Assembly: GCA_012744475.1 (NCBI GenBank)
Contig: JAAYBV010000034.1
Location: 1 to 64,000 of the forward strand
Length of the DNA: 64,000 nucleotides
Source: Phycisphaerae bacterium
GTDB taxonomy: Bacteria > Planctomycetota > Phycisphaerae > Sedimentisphaerales > Anaerobacaceae
Reading direction: 5' to 3'
How positions within the stretch are numbered: the stretch's first letter is position 1; every line of letters begins with the position of its first letter. Position numbers and translations under genes: made by a program. This document shows positions 44,674 to 53,888 of this stretch, piece by piece. The notes beneath the pieces were generated by a model, which saw only the letters and a program-made list of their open reading frames with translations, made no database searches and was not told the origin of the DNA.

Positions 44674-44675
44674 CC

Positions 44676-46064
44676 ATGTTCCCGACGGAGACGTACACCG
44701 CGAGAAGAAGACGCCTGCGGAAACAGGTGGCATCGGGGGTGATTCTGCTTCTGGGCAACGATCCCTCGCCTGTGAACTACCCCGACAACTGCTATCCCTT
44801 CCGGCAGGACAGCACGTTCCTGTACTTCTTCGGGCTCGATAAGTCGGGGCTCGCGGCGGTAATCGACGTGGACGAAGGGACCGAATGCCTCTTCGGCGAC
44901 GACGTGACCGTCGACGACGTGATCTGGACGGGTCCGCAGACGCCTCTTCGCGAAGAGGCTCGACGCGTGGGCGTGACGCAGGCCGCCCCGAGTCGGGACT
45001 TGGCGTTCGTCCTGGAGAGGGTGAGCAAACGGGACCGGGCGATTCACTTCCTTCCGCCCTACCGTCCCGACCATCTCCTGTGGATCGCCGAGTTGCTGGG
45101 CTTTCCGCCGGAAGCCGTCAGCGAGTTGGCTTCCGAGACGTTGATTCGCGCGGTGGTCGCCCAGCGGTCGGTAAAATCGTGCGAAGAGATCGAGCAGATC
45201 GAGCTGGCTCTGAGTGTCTCGTACCAGATGCAGGCCGCCGCGATGAAGATGGCCAAGCCGGGTGTGGTCGAACGCGAGGTCGCCGGCGCCATGGCAGGTA
45301 TTGCGATGGCTCTGGGCGTGCGCTTCGCCTTCGAGCCGATCTTCTCCATTCACGGCGAGACGCTGCACAATCCCTTCCACAACAACGTGATGAAGGCCGG
45401 GGACATCGCGGTCAACGATTCGGGCGCCGAGTCGCCCATGCGGTACGCCAGCGACATCACGCGGACCATCCCGGTCGGCGGGCGATTCACGCAGAGGCAG
45501 CGCGAGATCTACTCCATCGTGTTCGATGCGCAGGAGAGCGCCATCGTCGCGATCCGGCCCGGCGTGGAATTCCGAGACATCCACCGCCTGGCCTGTGTGA
45601 GGCTGGTGGCCGGACTGAAAGAACTGGGCCTGACGAAGGGCGATCCGGAGGAAGCCGTCGAGGCGGGCGCCCATACGCTGTTCTTCCAGTGTGGCCTCGG
45701 CCACATGATGGGCCTCGACGTCCACGACATGGAGGGCCTGGGTGAGGACTACGTCGGCTACACCGAGGCGATCCGAAGAAACCCGGCGTTCGGCTGGAGC
45801 TCGCTGAGGCTGGGCAAGGCCGTCGAGCCAGGCCACGTCGTGACCGTCGAGCCCGGCATCTATTTCATTCCGACGCTGATCGACCGCTGGAAAGCCGAGC
45901 AAAAGTGCGACACCTTCATCGACTACGCCAAGGTGGAAACCTACCGCGACTTCGGCGGGGTCCGAATCGAAGACGATGTTCTGGTGATGGATACGGGCGG
46001 CCGCGTGTTGGGCCCGCCGATCCCGAAGACCATCGCTGCGGTGGAAACCCTGGCCTCCGCCTGA
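44676..46064 (+). CDS. Xaa-Pro aminopeptidase (M24 family)
   Basis: Aminopeptidase P-like protein of 462 residues with an N-terminal creatinase-like domain and a pita-bread catalytic domain. The metal ligands are recognisable: Asp in NDSGAES, Asp in SDITRTIPVGG, His in GLGHMMGLDVHD, Glu in TVEPGIYF and Glu in GGVRIEDDVL. No signal peptide, so it is cytoplasmic. It starts 2 nt after the symporter stop, so the genes are co-transcribed; it may degrade proline-containing peptides taken up from outside, a useful partner to the prolyl oligopeptidase at 20.8 kb. Confidence 0.93.
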   Translation: MFPTETYTARRRRLRKQVASGVILLLGNDPSPVNYPDNCYPFRQDSTFLYFFGLDKSGLAAVIDVDEGTECLFGDDVTVDDVIWTGPQTPLREEARRVGVTQAAPSRDLAFVLERVSKRDRAIHFLPPYRPDHLLWIAELLGFPPEAVSELASETLIRAVVAQRSVKSCEEIEQIELALSVSYQMQAAAMKMAKPGVVEREVAGAMAGIAMALGVRFAFEPIFSIHGETLHNPFHNNVMKAGDIAVNDSGAESPMRYASDITRTIPVGGRFTQRQREIYSIVFDAQESAIVAIRPGVEFRDIHRLACVRLVAGLKELGLTKGDPEEAVEAGAHTLFFQCGLGHMMGLDVHDMEGLGEDYVGYTEAIRRNPAFGWSSLRLGKAVEPGHVVTVEPGIYFIPTLIDRWKAEQKCDTFIDYAKVETYRDFGGVRIEDDVLVMDTGGRVLGPPIPKTIAAVETLASA

Positions 46065-46101
46065 CAATTCGGATGGCCACTTCCACGACAGGGAGACAAC
46101 C

Positions 46102-46923
46102 ATGAGGAGCCGTTTCTTCTTCACTCTCCTGCTGCTGGGCGTTCTCGCCGGCGCAACCTGGGCACAGGAGAACCCGTTGCCCGGGGTCCAGAAAGACGCG
46201 TTCCACCTGTACCTGCTGGCCGGTCAATCGAACATGGCCGGTCGCGGCGTTCTGACCGAGCAGGACAAGACCGCACACCCGCGCGTTTTCGCCCTGAACC
46301 GCGAGAACCGCTGGGTGCCCGCCGTCGAGCCATTGCACTTTGACAAGCCGGCGATCGTCGGAGTCGGCCCGGGGTTGGCCTTTGGCAAGGCTATGGCCGA
46401 GGCGGACCCGAACGTCATCGTCGGCTTGGTCCCCTGCGCGGTGGGAGGTTCGCCGATCTCGGTTTGGAGACCCCAAGCTCACTATCCTGCAACGGGCGTC
46501 CACCCCTACGACGACGCGATCGCACGCTGCCGGATCGCCGGTCAGCGAGGCGTGTTCAAAGGCGTGCTCTGGCACCAGGGCGAAAGCGACAGCAACGCCG
46601 AGGATGGACCGCTCTATGCGCAGCGATTGACGGAGTTGATCCGGCGGCTCCGCCAGGACCTGAGCGCTCCGGACCTGCTGTTCGTAGCCGGCACTCCCGC
46701 CGACGCCTTCATCGCCCGAACGCCCGACAGCCGATTCGTGATCGAAGCGATCCGGGCCGCCGCGAAGGTGGACGAGCGGGTCTTCTGGGTCTCCGCAGCG
46801 GGCCTAGCCTGCAAGGACGACCAGGTGCACTTCAACACGGAAGCTGCCAGAACGCTCGGGCTTCGCTACGCCCAAGCGATGCTTCGCCGACAGAACCTCA
46901 CCCTGGACGATCCGCGCCCGTAG
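46102..46923 (+). CDS. Secreted sialate O-acetylesterase-like SGNH hydrolase
   Basis: Protein of 273 residues with a signal peptide (FFFTLLLLGVLAGATWA). SASA/DUF303 domain: nucleophile Ser in AGQSNMAGRG, the WHQGESDS block, and the C-terminal Asp/His pair in DDQVHFNTEAA. It removes O-acetyl groups, probably from sialic acid, xylan or similar glycans. A GGGAGAC sequence precedes ATG 46102, which lies 37 nt after the M24 gene. Its TAG stop is part of a dispersed palindrome. Confidence 0.9.
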   Translation: MRSRFFFTLLLLGVLAGATWAQENPLPGVQKDAFHLYLLAGQSNMAGRGVLTEQDKTAHPRVFALNRENRWVPAVEPLHFDKPAIVGVGPGLAFGKAMAEADPNVIVGLVPCAVGGSPISVWRPQAHYPATGVHPYDDAIARCRIAGQRGVFKGVLWHQGESDSNAEDGPLYAQRLTELIRRLRQDLSAPDLLFVAGTPADAFIARTPDSRFVIEAIRAAAKVDERVFWVSAAGLACKDDQVHFNTEAARTLGLRYAQAMLRRQNLTLDDPRP

Positions 46924-46947
46924 GGGCGAATAATCATTCGCCCCTAC
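46920..46947. repeat. Dispersed GGGGCGAAT-palindrome, copy 5
   Basis: GTAGGGGCGAATAATCATTC followed by GCCCCTAC, a near-perfect 28-bp palindrome. Its TAG (46921-46923) is the stop codon of the esterase gene, and it fills the gap to the convergent LamG protein gene, where it may also act as a bidirectional transcript end. Confidence 0.85.
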
Positions 46948-46958
46948 AAACGGGTCAA

Positions 46959-49900
46959 TCACCGTTGCAGTGTAACGTCGTCGATCAACAGCCGGCCCGA
47001 TCCGCCGGCGGCCGGGTTGCCACGGTCACCCACGCCGATCATCATCTTCTCGACGTCCGTAATGCGGACGCCCTGGCTGCTGAATTGCGACAGATCGATC
47101 GTCCAGTCCGTCCAATCCTTGCGCTGCACGGAAGCCGGCCCATCCGGGTGGTTCACCACCGCCACGTGACCGCTGCTGTCTTCGAGGGCGACGTAGAGCT
47201 GCCCCGGAGCGTTGTTCGGGTGGCTGACGCCGATGTCGGAGACCTCCCAGTCGCCCGTGACGTCGCCGGTGATCTCAATTTGCGAGAACTCGGCGATGCA
47301 GATGTCGCCGGCGCTGTGACTGGTCACTGCCAGGCCGATGTAGATGTTGCCCGGCATGGACAACGTCTGTGGGTTCCACGACATGGCGGTCCAGCCGGCG
47401 GTGGCGGGATCAGCACTGTAGTAGCCGCTGCAGGACATGCCCGCGCGTTCGAGTTTGACCCAGTAGGGCGCGGTGATCGCCTGCTGCTCGGGCGTGGCCA
47501 CCGAGGTGTCACTCGTGGCAGCGCCTTCGGTCGCGGTGCGGATATGAAAACGGCAGCCGTTGCCCGGCGTGATGTACACCGCGCCAAACTCGGAGCCGGC
47601 GGCGAGAGTGTCGCGGATCATCACACCCGCCTTCGCCCAAGGATCGGTGTTGTCGACGCTCTGGACCCGGGCGACGATGGCGCCATCGCCGGTGAAACGC
47701 TTGTGCACGAATCGGAATTCGTCGGCAGTACCCCAGATGTCCGTGCCCGTGGCGCTGATGAGGATGTGACCCGACGGGGTCTCGATAAAGGCCTGCGGAT
47801 TGCCCTGGAAGAACAGCGAAAGCGCCGTCACGCCATTCCGCGTCCAGTCCTGCGGCGCACTCCAGGCTCGCTCGATCTCCGAACAGAACCTCGCACCCTC
47901 GGGGCCGCTGTTGTCATAGTAGAATGGCAGGGCCTGGCGACCCGAGTGGACAATCTCCTTCTCCATGAACTCGCCATTGAAATAGGGGCTGTCGAGACTC
48001 CAGACGTCGTGGCCGACCTGCGAGCCGGTCCCGTTGCCCTCCTTGCCGGGCAGAAATTCGTCCTGCTCGTAGCCGAATCCGTCCGTCCAGGTCTGGAACG
48101 GCTGGTGCGGAGAGTTGTTGCTGTAGGATTCGAAGTCGTCGACGATCAGGTAGTCGGCGACCGTGAAGCTCCAGATCACGCCCTTGCTGAGCGTGCCGTC
48201 GGCGTTCCGCTCGTCGATGCGCCAGTAGTAGGTCTGGTCGAATTCAAGCGTGTCCGCCAATTCGAATCGCTCGTCGCCGAGAGGCCGCACGCCTTGATAG
48301 ACACCTGTAGCATCGGAGCTGGTGGCCTGCGTCACGGCGGTCCGGTCTGTTCCGAAGTAGATATGGTGTTCAGCGGCACTGGTTCCCGGCGACCACGTCA
48401 GCGTCGTTCCTCGTTCGATGTCCGTCACCGAGCGGTTGGCGGGACTCGGGTCCGATGCGAGCATCGGATCGCCCTTCATTGTCTCGACGATCTGTTCGGC
48501 CGAGAGTGCATAGTCGTACAGTCTCGCATCATCGAGAAGGCCAACGTAGTAGCGCTGGTCGGAGATCGGGGCCCCCAGGCGGGTCGCGCCGAGCGCCTCG
48601 AAGCTGTTGGCGGTGTGGGCCCTCGTGGTGACGGCCTCTCCGTCGACGTAAACAACGACATCCCCGCCGGCAGCCCAGGTCGCCGCCACATGGTGCCATG
48701 CGTCGTCGTTGACGGAGCCGGCGCGGACGGTGGTGTCGGTGTCGCCGCCTTCGATGAAGAACTCGAAGTCGCCGCCGTCGCGGACGTGGGCGTGGAACTC
48801 GTTCTGGCCTCCGAAGCCGTCGCCGCTGTTGCCCTCGGCCGCGTAGAAGATCATGCCTCGGACGTCCAGTGTGGTCTTGATCCACGCGGTGACGGACCCT
48901 CGGTTCGTGTTGGTCAGTCCCGCCGGCAGTGTGACGTAGCTGGCGCCGTCGAAGTCGAGCGCATCGCCGTCGTATCCGAAGACCCACTGCAAATTCTCGC
49001 TGAGCGTGCCGTGGTTGCTGTGGCCGGAGTAGTCCATCACGATGTCGATGCCCTCGTCTTCGAGCTTCCACCAGCCGACGAGATTCGGATCGCGAACAGA
49101 GATGTCCGGCACGGTCGAGAAGCGCCAGACGTTGCCCTTCTGCACTGTGGCGCCGTCGGCGCTGACCTCGTCGATGCGCCAGTAATACGTGGCGCTCTTG
49201 GCGAGCGTGCCGGGATCGTAACTCGTCGCCGAGACATTGCTCTGGAACTGCGGCGAGGTCACGGTGGCATCCTGCACCGCCGGCTGGCTGGTGCCCAGAT
49301 ATACATCGTGCGTCGCGGCGCCGTAACCGGCAATCCAACTGAGGTCCGCGTCCGGATCGACGAAGACCGCGCCGTCGGCCGGATTCGGACCGTTGGCGAC
49401 CAGCCTCGCGGCGGTGAAGCTCCACACCGCGCCGGGATGGATCGTACTATCATCGGCCTCGATCTCGTCGATGCGCCAGTAGTACGTCGTCTGAGGCACG
49501 AGGTCTGCCGGCAATACATATGTCGTATCCGTCTGACGCTCGCTGACCAACTCGGCCGCTCCGGGCGTCGGGTTCGTGCCGAAATATACGTTGTGCGACG
49601 CGGCGCCCTGACCGGCGGACCATTGAAGTGCCGCGGGACCAACGTTCTTCGCGCCGTCGGACGGTCTGGGATTTCTCGCCAGTTCGGTGATCCCCAGTCC
49701 GTAATTGACCGCCGCCGCCAGCAGTTCGTAGGCGTTCTCATTCCACATGGCGTAGGAGATCTCGTCAAAGCCCAGACAGATGCGCATCCCCGCTGCGACC
49801 TGGGCGCTGCCGTCGGCCGGAGCGATCGCCAGTTGGGCCCCCTGCTCGTAGACGTAGAGAACGTCGTAGGTCTGGCCGTCGCTGAGCGTGGCCGTGGCGA

Positions 49901-50408
49901 TCACCGCCGCCTCCGCGCCGGCAACCGTCGTGGAGAAGCGGGCGACGGACACTTCCCCGATCCCGGTCAGCACGGGCACCGTCCCGCTCAGGCCCGCCGC
50001 CAGAAAATGGTCGGGACTGACAATCTCAATGTCGGTCGTGGCCACTTCGAGCCCACCGCCGGCGCCTTCGGTCAGACCCATCTCGTCCCAGGCCCACGCC
50101 TCAGTGATAATCATGGGTGTCGCGATCTCGGTGATCTCGTTGCGGATGCCGCCGGACCCGACCGACTCGGAGATGAACACCAGATCGGCCGCCGCCGCGG
50201 CAGCCTCCGTTGTCGCCTCGTTCTCCCCGTCGTCGATGATCGTGACGGTGTGCCCCAGCCCTTCCAGGAAGGCGAGAATCGGCGCATCCTCGGGATCAGC
50301 CGGCTCGGCGGTGACGAACAGAATGTTCGCCCCCCAGACCCCGTTCACGAACAGACCCAGCAGAACCAACAGGAAAACGGGAATTCTCGCATAGCGCGTC
50401 GCCACCAT
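46959..50408 (-). CDS. Giant secreted multidomain protein with LamG and Fn3-like modules
   Basis: Secreted protein of about 1149 residues with a signal peptide ending near VNGVWG. In order: a Rossmann-like N-terminal domain resembling ThuA/GATase-like folds (about 22-235); two Fn3-like modules each ending in a YYWRIDE motif; a LamG/concanavalin-like domain (about 465-665, starting LVGWWKLEDEG); a third YYWRIDE module; and a long C-terminal beta-rich part with a second jelly-roll-like segment. This plan is typical of planctomycete surface proteins that bind polysaccharides. No catalytic site seen. Start set at ATG 50408, with GGAGGAC upstream. Confidence 0.8.
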   Translation of the reverse strand: MVATRYARIPVFLLVLLGLFVNGVWGANILFVTAEPADPEDAPILAFLEGLGHTVTIIDDGENEATTEAAAAAADLVFISESVGSGGIRNEITEIATPMIITEAWAWDEMGLTEGAGGGLEVATTDIEIVSPDHFLAAGLSGTVPVLTGIGEVSVARFSTTVAGAEAAVIATATLSDGQTYDVLYVYEQGAQLAIAPADGSAQVAAGMRICLGFDEISYAMWNENAYELLAAAVNYGLGITELARNPRPSDGAKNVGPAALQWSAGQGAASHNVYFGTNPTPGAAELVSERQTDTTYVLPADLVPQTTYYWRIDEIEADDSTIHPGAVWSFTAARLVANGPNPADGAVFVDPDADLSWIAGYGAATHDVYLGTSQPAVQDATVTSPQFQSNVSATSYDPGTLAKSATYYWRIDEVSADGATVQKGNVWRFSTVPDISVRDPNLVGWWKLEDEGIDIVMDYSGHSNHGTLSENLQWVFGYDGDALDFDGASYVTLPAGLTNTNRGSVTAWIKTTLDVRGMIFYAAEGNSGDGFGGQNEFHAHVRDGGDFEFFIEGGDTDTTVRAGSVNDDAWHHVAATWAAGGDVVVYVDGEAVTTRAHTANSFEALGATRLGAPISDQRYYVGLLDDARLYDYALSAEQIVETMKGDPMLASDPSPANRSVTDIERGTTLTWSPGTSAAEHHIYFGTDRTAVTQATSSDATGVYQGVRPLGDERFELADTLEFDQTYYWRIDERNADGTLSKGVIWSFTVADYLIVDDFESYSNNSPHQPFQTWTDGFGYEQDEFLPGKEGNGTGSQVGHDVWSLDSPYFNGEFMEKEIVHSGRQALPFYYDNSGPEGARFCSEIERAWSAPQDWTRNGVTALSLFFQGNPQAFIETPSGHILISATGTDIWGTADEFRFVHKRFTGDGAIVARVQSVDNTDPWAKAGVMIRDTLAAGSEFGAVYITPGNGCRFHIRTATEGAATSDTSVATPEQQAITAPYWVKLERAGMSCSGYYSADPATAGWTAMSWNPQTLSMPGNIYIGLAVTSHSAGDICIAEFSQIEITGDVTGDWEVSDIGVSHPNNAPGQLYVALEDSSGHVAVVNHPDGPASVQRKDWTDWTIDLSQFSSQGVRITDVEKMMIGVGDRGNPAAGGSGRLLIDDVTLQR

Positions 50409-50441
50409 GATTCTGTCCTCCACAGTTCGTAGCGTGTCCGC

Positions 50442-50469
50442 GTGGGGGCGAACGATGATTCGCCCCTAC
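50442..50469. repeat. Dispersed GGGGCGAAT-palindrome, copy 6
   Basis: GTGGGGGCGAACGATGATTC followed by GCCCCTAC, located 34 nt upstream of the LamG protein start, so it lies in that gene's leader or promoter region. Confidence 0.8.
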
Positions 50470-50598
50470 AGGCGCGATTCGATTCGATCCGAAAGAAGCC
50501 TCCGTGGTCTTATGCACCCTGCCAAACCAGAACCGATTATACCGTCTGGAGGGTCTCAATGGCAAGCTCTAAACGCACGCCCGCGAGCGCATAGCGCC

Positions 50599-51534
50599 TC
50601 ATGGCATCACTGCAAACAGGGTCGCGCTGACGGCCCGGCGGTGCCCGAAAATGCGGATCGACGCATTGTCTGCGACCTCGACGATGGCGTAAGAATTGCT
50701 GTCGGCCCCCTGCCCTTCGACCACCGCCCGCAGGGTGTAGTAGTGAATCCCCTTGATTCGGTTGTATCGGCCCTCGTGGTGGTGGCCCTGGAAAACCACC
50801 TGGATCTTGCCCGATTCTTCGAGGATCGCACGCACCTGTGGAGCGTTCCTGACGCTGACGGAATCGGCCCCGTCGAGCAACTGGTGAATGAAGACGACCG
50901 CCGGACCGGGGGCAGCCGCCAGGTCCTTCCTGAGCCAGTCCAGCTCATCGGCAGGAACGTTGGCGTCGGTCCAGTCGAAATCGCCATGATCATAGCCTAC
51001 GCCGTCGCTGCGATAGTCGGCGTCGAGCACGATGCAATGAAGGCCCTTGACATCGAACGAGTAATAGCTGCGGCCGGGATCGATGCGCGTATTGGTCACG
51101 CGGGCCAGGAACTGCGCCTTGGAGATGCTATCGACATCATGGTTGCCGAGGACGTGGTACGTTGGGCCACCGAATCGCTGGAAGACGGCTTCTGCCTCTT
51201 GAAGGTACGCCAGTGTGTCCCGCTCGACAGGCGGCCGGCCCTGGTCCTTGAAATCGCCCAGCTCGATGAGGAAATCCACCTTCTCGGTGTTCATCCGGTC
51301 GACACACTCGGCGAGCTTGTCCAGCGACTGGCGATAGAAGCGGGTCCCCGCCGGATCCACATCGGCGTAGTGACAGTCCGTGACCACGCCAAACCGCATC
51401 GGCCGGTCTCCCCGAGACGATGTCGGGTTGCAGGTGTACGACAGGGACGTCGCCACCGGCCCAGTCATCACGGCAAAGGCAGATCTCAGAACTGCCCTGC
51501 GCCCGATGGTATGTCTGACTGCGCTTTCGTCCAT
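50599..51534 (-). CDS. Exported metallophosphoesterase
   Basis: Calcineurin-like phosphoesterase of 311 residues. The two-metal site motifs appear in order: D-x-H (TDCHYAD), GDFKDQ, GNHD (HVLGNHDVDSI), His in FIHQLL and GHHH (FQGHHHEGRY). The N-terminus contains GRRAVLRSAFAVMTG, a twin-arginine-like signal, so export by Tat is likely. Substrate unknown; similar planctomycete proteins are annotated as secreted phosphodiesterases. ATG 51534 was chosen over an upstream in-frame start. Confidence 0.87.
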   Translation of the reverse strand: MDESAVRHTIGRRAVLRSAFAVMTGPVATSLSYTCNPTSSRGDRPMRFGVVTDCHYADVDPAGTRFYRQSLDKLAECVDRMNTEKVDFLIELGDFKDQGRPPVERDTLAYLQEAEAVFQRFGGPTYHVLGNHDVDSISKAQFLARVTNTRIDPGRSYYSFDVKGLHCIVLDADYRSDGVGYDHGDFDWTDANVPADELDWLRKDLAAAPGPAVVFIHQLLDGADSVSVRNAPQVRAILEESGKIQVVFQGHHHEGRYNRIKGIHYYTLRAVVEGQGADSNSYAIVEVADNASIRIFGHRRAVSATLFAVMP

Positions 51535-51720
51535 CCGGTACTCCAAATCCCGAGAATGCATTATAGCGACGACCGGCCCGTTGGACTATCATAGGCATCG
51601 TGTCATATCACAAGGATCCTGGTTTTCGAAGGTACAGAAATGAACGTCCGATGGTCAATCGTCAATGGGCCGCAATCCACGGGTAGACCGAACGCCGGCG
51701 TATGGAGAAAGGAGCAGACG

Positions 51721-52479
51721 ATGAACAGGATGGCAGCAAGGGTGTGGCTCATCTGGGCCACACTCATCGCGGCGGGGCTTGGCGTCGTGCCAGCAGGCGC
51801 CGAGGAAAAGAAACTTGAAGAGGATGTCATCAAGGCCGAACAAGGCGATCTGAAGATCACCTTCATCGGCCACGGCACGCTGATGTTCACCTGGCAGAAC
51901 AAGGTCATTCACGTCGATCCTGTCACTCGGGAAGGCGATTACACCAAACTGCCCAAGGCAGACCTCGTACTGATCACGCACGAGCACGGCGACCACCTCG
52001 ACCCCAAGGCCCTGGAGCTGATTCGCCGGCCGCAGACGAAGATCGTTCTGACCAAAATCTGCGCCGAGAAGATCGCCGGCGGTCTGGTGATGAAGAACGG
52101 CGACGTGCGGACGGTCGACGGGCTCAAGATCGAGGCAGTGCCGGCCTACAACATCGTTCACAAGCGTCCCGACGGCGATCCCTTCCATCCCAAGGGCAAC
52201 GGCAACGGCTATGTCGTGACGTTCGGCAAGCAGCGGGTCTACATCGCAGGTGACACGGAGAACATCCCCGAGATGAAGGACCTCAAGCAGATCGACATCG
52301 CGTTTCTGCCGATGAACCTGCCGTACACGATGACCCCGGAGATGGTGGCCGATGCGGCCCGGGTCTTTGCGCCGAAGATCCTCTACCCGTATCATTACGG
52401 GCAGACCGATCCGAACGAGCTGGTCAAGCTTCTGGCCGACGACAAGAACATCGAGGTCCGCATCCGCAAGATGCGGTGA
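51721..52479 (+). CDS. Secreted metallo-beta-lactamase-fold hydrolase
   Basis: Protein of 252 residues with a signal peptide (ARVWLIWATLIAAGLGVVPAGA). MBL-fold features: FIGHGTLMFTW, HxHxDH motif THEHGDHLDP, and the Asp of YIAGDTENIP. It lacks the full set of ligands of lactamases and is closest to UlaG/ZnPP-type hydrolases; the substrate is unknown. ATG 51721 follows AAAGGAG. A small membrane protein gene follows within 13 nt. Confidence 0.87.
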   Translation: MNRMAARVWLIWATLIAAGLGVVPAGAEEKKLEEDVIKAEQGDLKITFIGHGTLMFTWQNKVIHVDPVTREGDYTKLPKADLVLITHEHGDHLDPKALELIRRPQTKIVLTKICAEKIAGGLVMKNGDVRTVDGLKIEAVPAYNIVHKRPDGDPFHPKGNGNGYVVTFGKQRVYIAGDTENIPEMKDLKQIDIAFLPMNLPYTMTPEMVADAARVFAPKILYPYHYGQTDPNELVKLLADDKNIEVRIRKMR

Positions 52480-52492
52480 CGACGGAAACGTG

Positions 52493-52864
52493 ATGGCGGA
52501 AACCCAGACGCAGGAGAAGCGCACGAAGCTGACAGGCGACAAGAGGCTCGTGCTGGCCATCGGGGCATCCCTCGCAGTCGCGTTGGCATGCTTCGTCGTG
52601 CTGGCGCTTCTGCCCGAGCCGAAGGCAGCGCGTCTGAAGGACCCTCTTCGCAGTGTCCTGACCGGGCTGGGCGTACTGGGCATCGCGTCGCCGTTGTGCC
52701 TCGGAGGCGCGGTTCTGAAGCGAAGATTCGCCGCCTCGCCCTATTTCGAAGGGAAGTTCATCGCGACGGTGCTCAGCGTATTCGGCTTCGCGTGCGCGGC
52801 GGCGGGACTGGCCTGCATCCTCCTGGGCATCTACGACCTGCTCGCACCGTTGTGGTCCAGATAG
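52493..52864 (+). CDS. Small membrane protein of unknown function
   Basis: Protein of 123 residues with three predicted transmembrane helices (about 22-41, 55-72 and 88-115) and a charged cytoplasmic N-terminus. Not recognised. It follows the MBL-fold gene by 13 nt and probably shares its transcript. It is convergent with the thioredoxin gene, 6 nt apart. Confidence 0.6.
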   Translation: MAETQTQEKRTKLTGDKRLVLAIGASLAVALACFVVLALLPEPKAARLKDPLRSVLTGLGVLGIASPLCLGGAVLKRRFAASPYFEGKFIATVLSVFGFACAAAGLACILLGIYDLLAPLWSR

Positions 52865-52870
52865 CGTGCT

Positions 52871-53188
52871 TCAGCCGAGCAATCCCTCGAGCACCTCGGT
52901 ATAGGCGCTGCGGGGCCGCAGGCCCACCAGGCGATGCGTCTCGGCGCCCTTGCCGAAGAAGAGGACGGCAGGAATACCCTGGATGCCGTACCGGCGGGCC
53001 AGTTCCGGCACGCGATCGACGTTGACCTTGGCGATGATGGCACGACCCTGGTATTCCTCGGCGAGTTCTTCCACCGTGGGCGCCAGCTTGCGGCAAGGTG
53101 GACAACCATTCGAGTGGAAGTCGACCATCACGGGCTGCTCGGCCTTCAACACGAAACGTTCGAAGTCGTCCAACGTCTCGATCTGCAT
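52871..53188 (-). CDS. Thioredoxin family protein
   Basis: Thioredoxin of 105 residues with an active site CPPC (NGCPPCRKLAP) instead of the usual CGPC, and the cis-Pro loop GIQGIPAVLFF. No signal peptide of its own. Start set at ATG 53188 (MQIETLDD), preceded by AAGGAGAGG. The same frame is open upstream to about 53275 and would continue into the end of the DUF6132-like gene; see the frameshift entry. Confidence 0.88.
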   Translation of the reverse strand: MQIETLDDFERFVLKAEQPVMVDFHSNGCPPCRKLAPTVEELAEEYQGRAIIAKVNVDRVPELARRYGIQGIPAVLFFGKGAETHRLVGLRPRSAYTEVLEGLLG

Positions 53189-53411
53189 CGCGGCGTATCC
53201 TCTCTCCTTGCCTTCCGGATTCACTCGCGATCCGGCCCCGGAGTAGGCAATCACGCCTCCAATCAGGGGCCCCAAGAAAGGCGCCGCGATAGGGATTGGC
53301 CGTCAGGGGACATGCCCCGCTGGAACACTTGCCATAGTATCCCATCACAGCCCCCAGGCCACCACCAATCAGCAGCCCCAACGCCAGTTGAATGATCAAG
53401 GTCTTCGGCAT
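53189..53411 (-). pseudogene. Frameshifted DUF6132-like membrane protein gene upstream of thioredoxin
   Basis: ATG 53411 starts MPKTLIIQLALGLLIGGGL, followed by GKCSSGACPLTANPYRGAFLG, characteristic of small two-TM DUF6132 proteins. After GAFLG the expected second helix (PLIGGVIAYSGAG) is found in the next frame, which runs without a stop into thioredoxin. The frame change falls at GGGGCCCC (53267-53274); one extra G would restore a single frame. It is either a real frameshift, a sequencing error in a homopolymer, or a DUF6132-thioredoxin fusion. Without correction the first frame ends in unrelated sequence. Confidence 0.6.
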
Positions 53412-53443
53412 CGTCGTTCTCCAGACTTCCACTCTACAGGCGG

Positions 53444-53854
53444 TTACAAGACCGTCTCCAGCAACTCCAGCGCCTCTCTGACGCGTCTAACGCCCGAATC
53501 ATCGAGGCGGTCGCAGACGCGGCTCTCACAGGCCTTCATCCGCTCGATGATGCGATTCTTCATTCTTCTTCCCGTGCTCGTCAGCGAAATCTCCATCGTC
53601 CGTCGGTCGTCGGGGCGGTTTCGAGTGGCAACGAGCCCGCTGGTGACCAGGCTGTTCAGCACCCGGCTGCCCCGCGAGGGCGACAGGCCCATCCGCCGGG
53701 CAAACTCGCATCCGGCTACCTCGCCCCCTGCATCCAGAACGATCAAGCCGTGGAACTGCGAGGCGGTCAGACCCAATTCCTCCTGAATCTGCTCCTCGTT
53801 GCACTGGCACTTGCGTTTGATCGCGAGAATCAACTCAAACAACCGTCGGCTCAT
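53444..53854 (-). CDS. MarR family transcriptional regulator
   Basis: Winged helix-turn-helix regulator of 136 residues. Family elements: LTASQFHGLIVLDAGGEVAGCEFARRMGLSPSRGSRVLNSL recognition helix region and the wing DDRRTMEISLT. Two Cys close to the N-terminus (KRKCQCNEEQ) and more Cys further on could make it redox responsive. Its own operator-like palindrome is at 53889-53912. The thioredoxin and DUF6132-like genes lie directly downstream and are likely targets or operon partners. AAGGAC precedes ATG 53854. Confidence 0.85.
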   Translation of the reverse strand: MSRRLFELILAIKRKCQCNEEQIQEELGLTASQFHGLIVLDAGGEVAGCEFARRMGLSPSRGSRVLNSLVTSGLVATRNRPDDRRTMEISLTSTGRRMKNRIIERMKACESRVCDRLDDSGVRRVREALELLETVL

Positions 53855-53888
53855 AGTCCTTCTACGGCCCTGCCCATGTACTTGTTCA

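Noticed and set aside
43356-44675. N-terminal extension of the M24 peptidase into the symporter gene
   Set aside because: The extra 440 residues are the symporter in another frame; ATG 44676 starts at the proper family N-terminus.
46464-50432. 1322-residue plus-strand open frame opposite the LamG protein
   Set aside because: The minus strand encodes a signal peptide, repeated YYWRIDE modules and a LamG domain; the plus-strand frame has no such features and also runs over the esterase gene.
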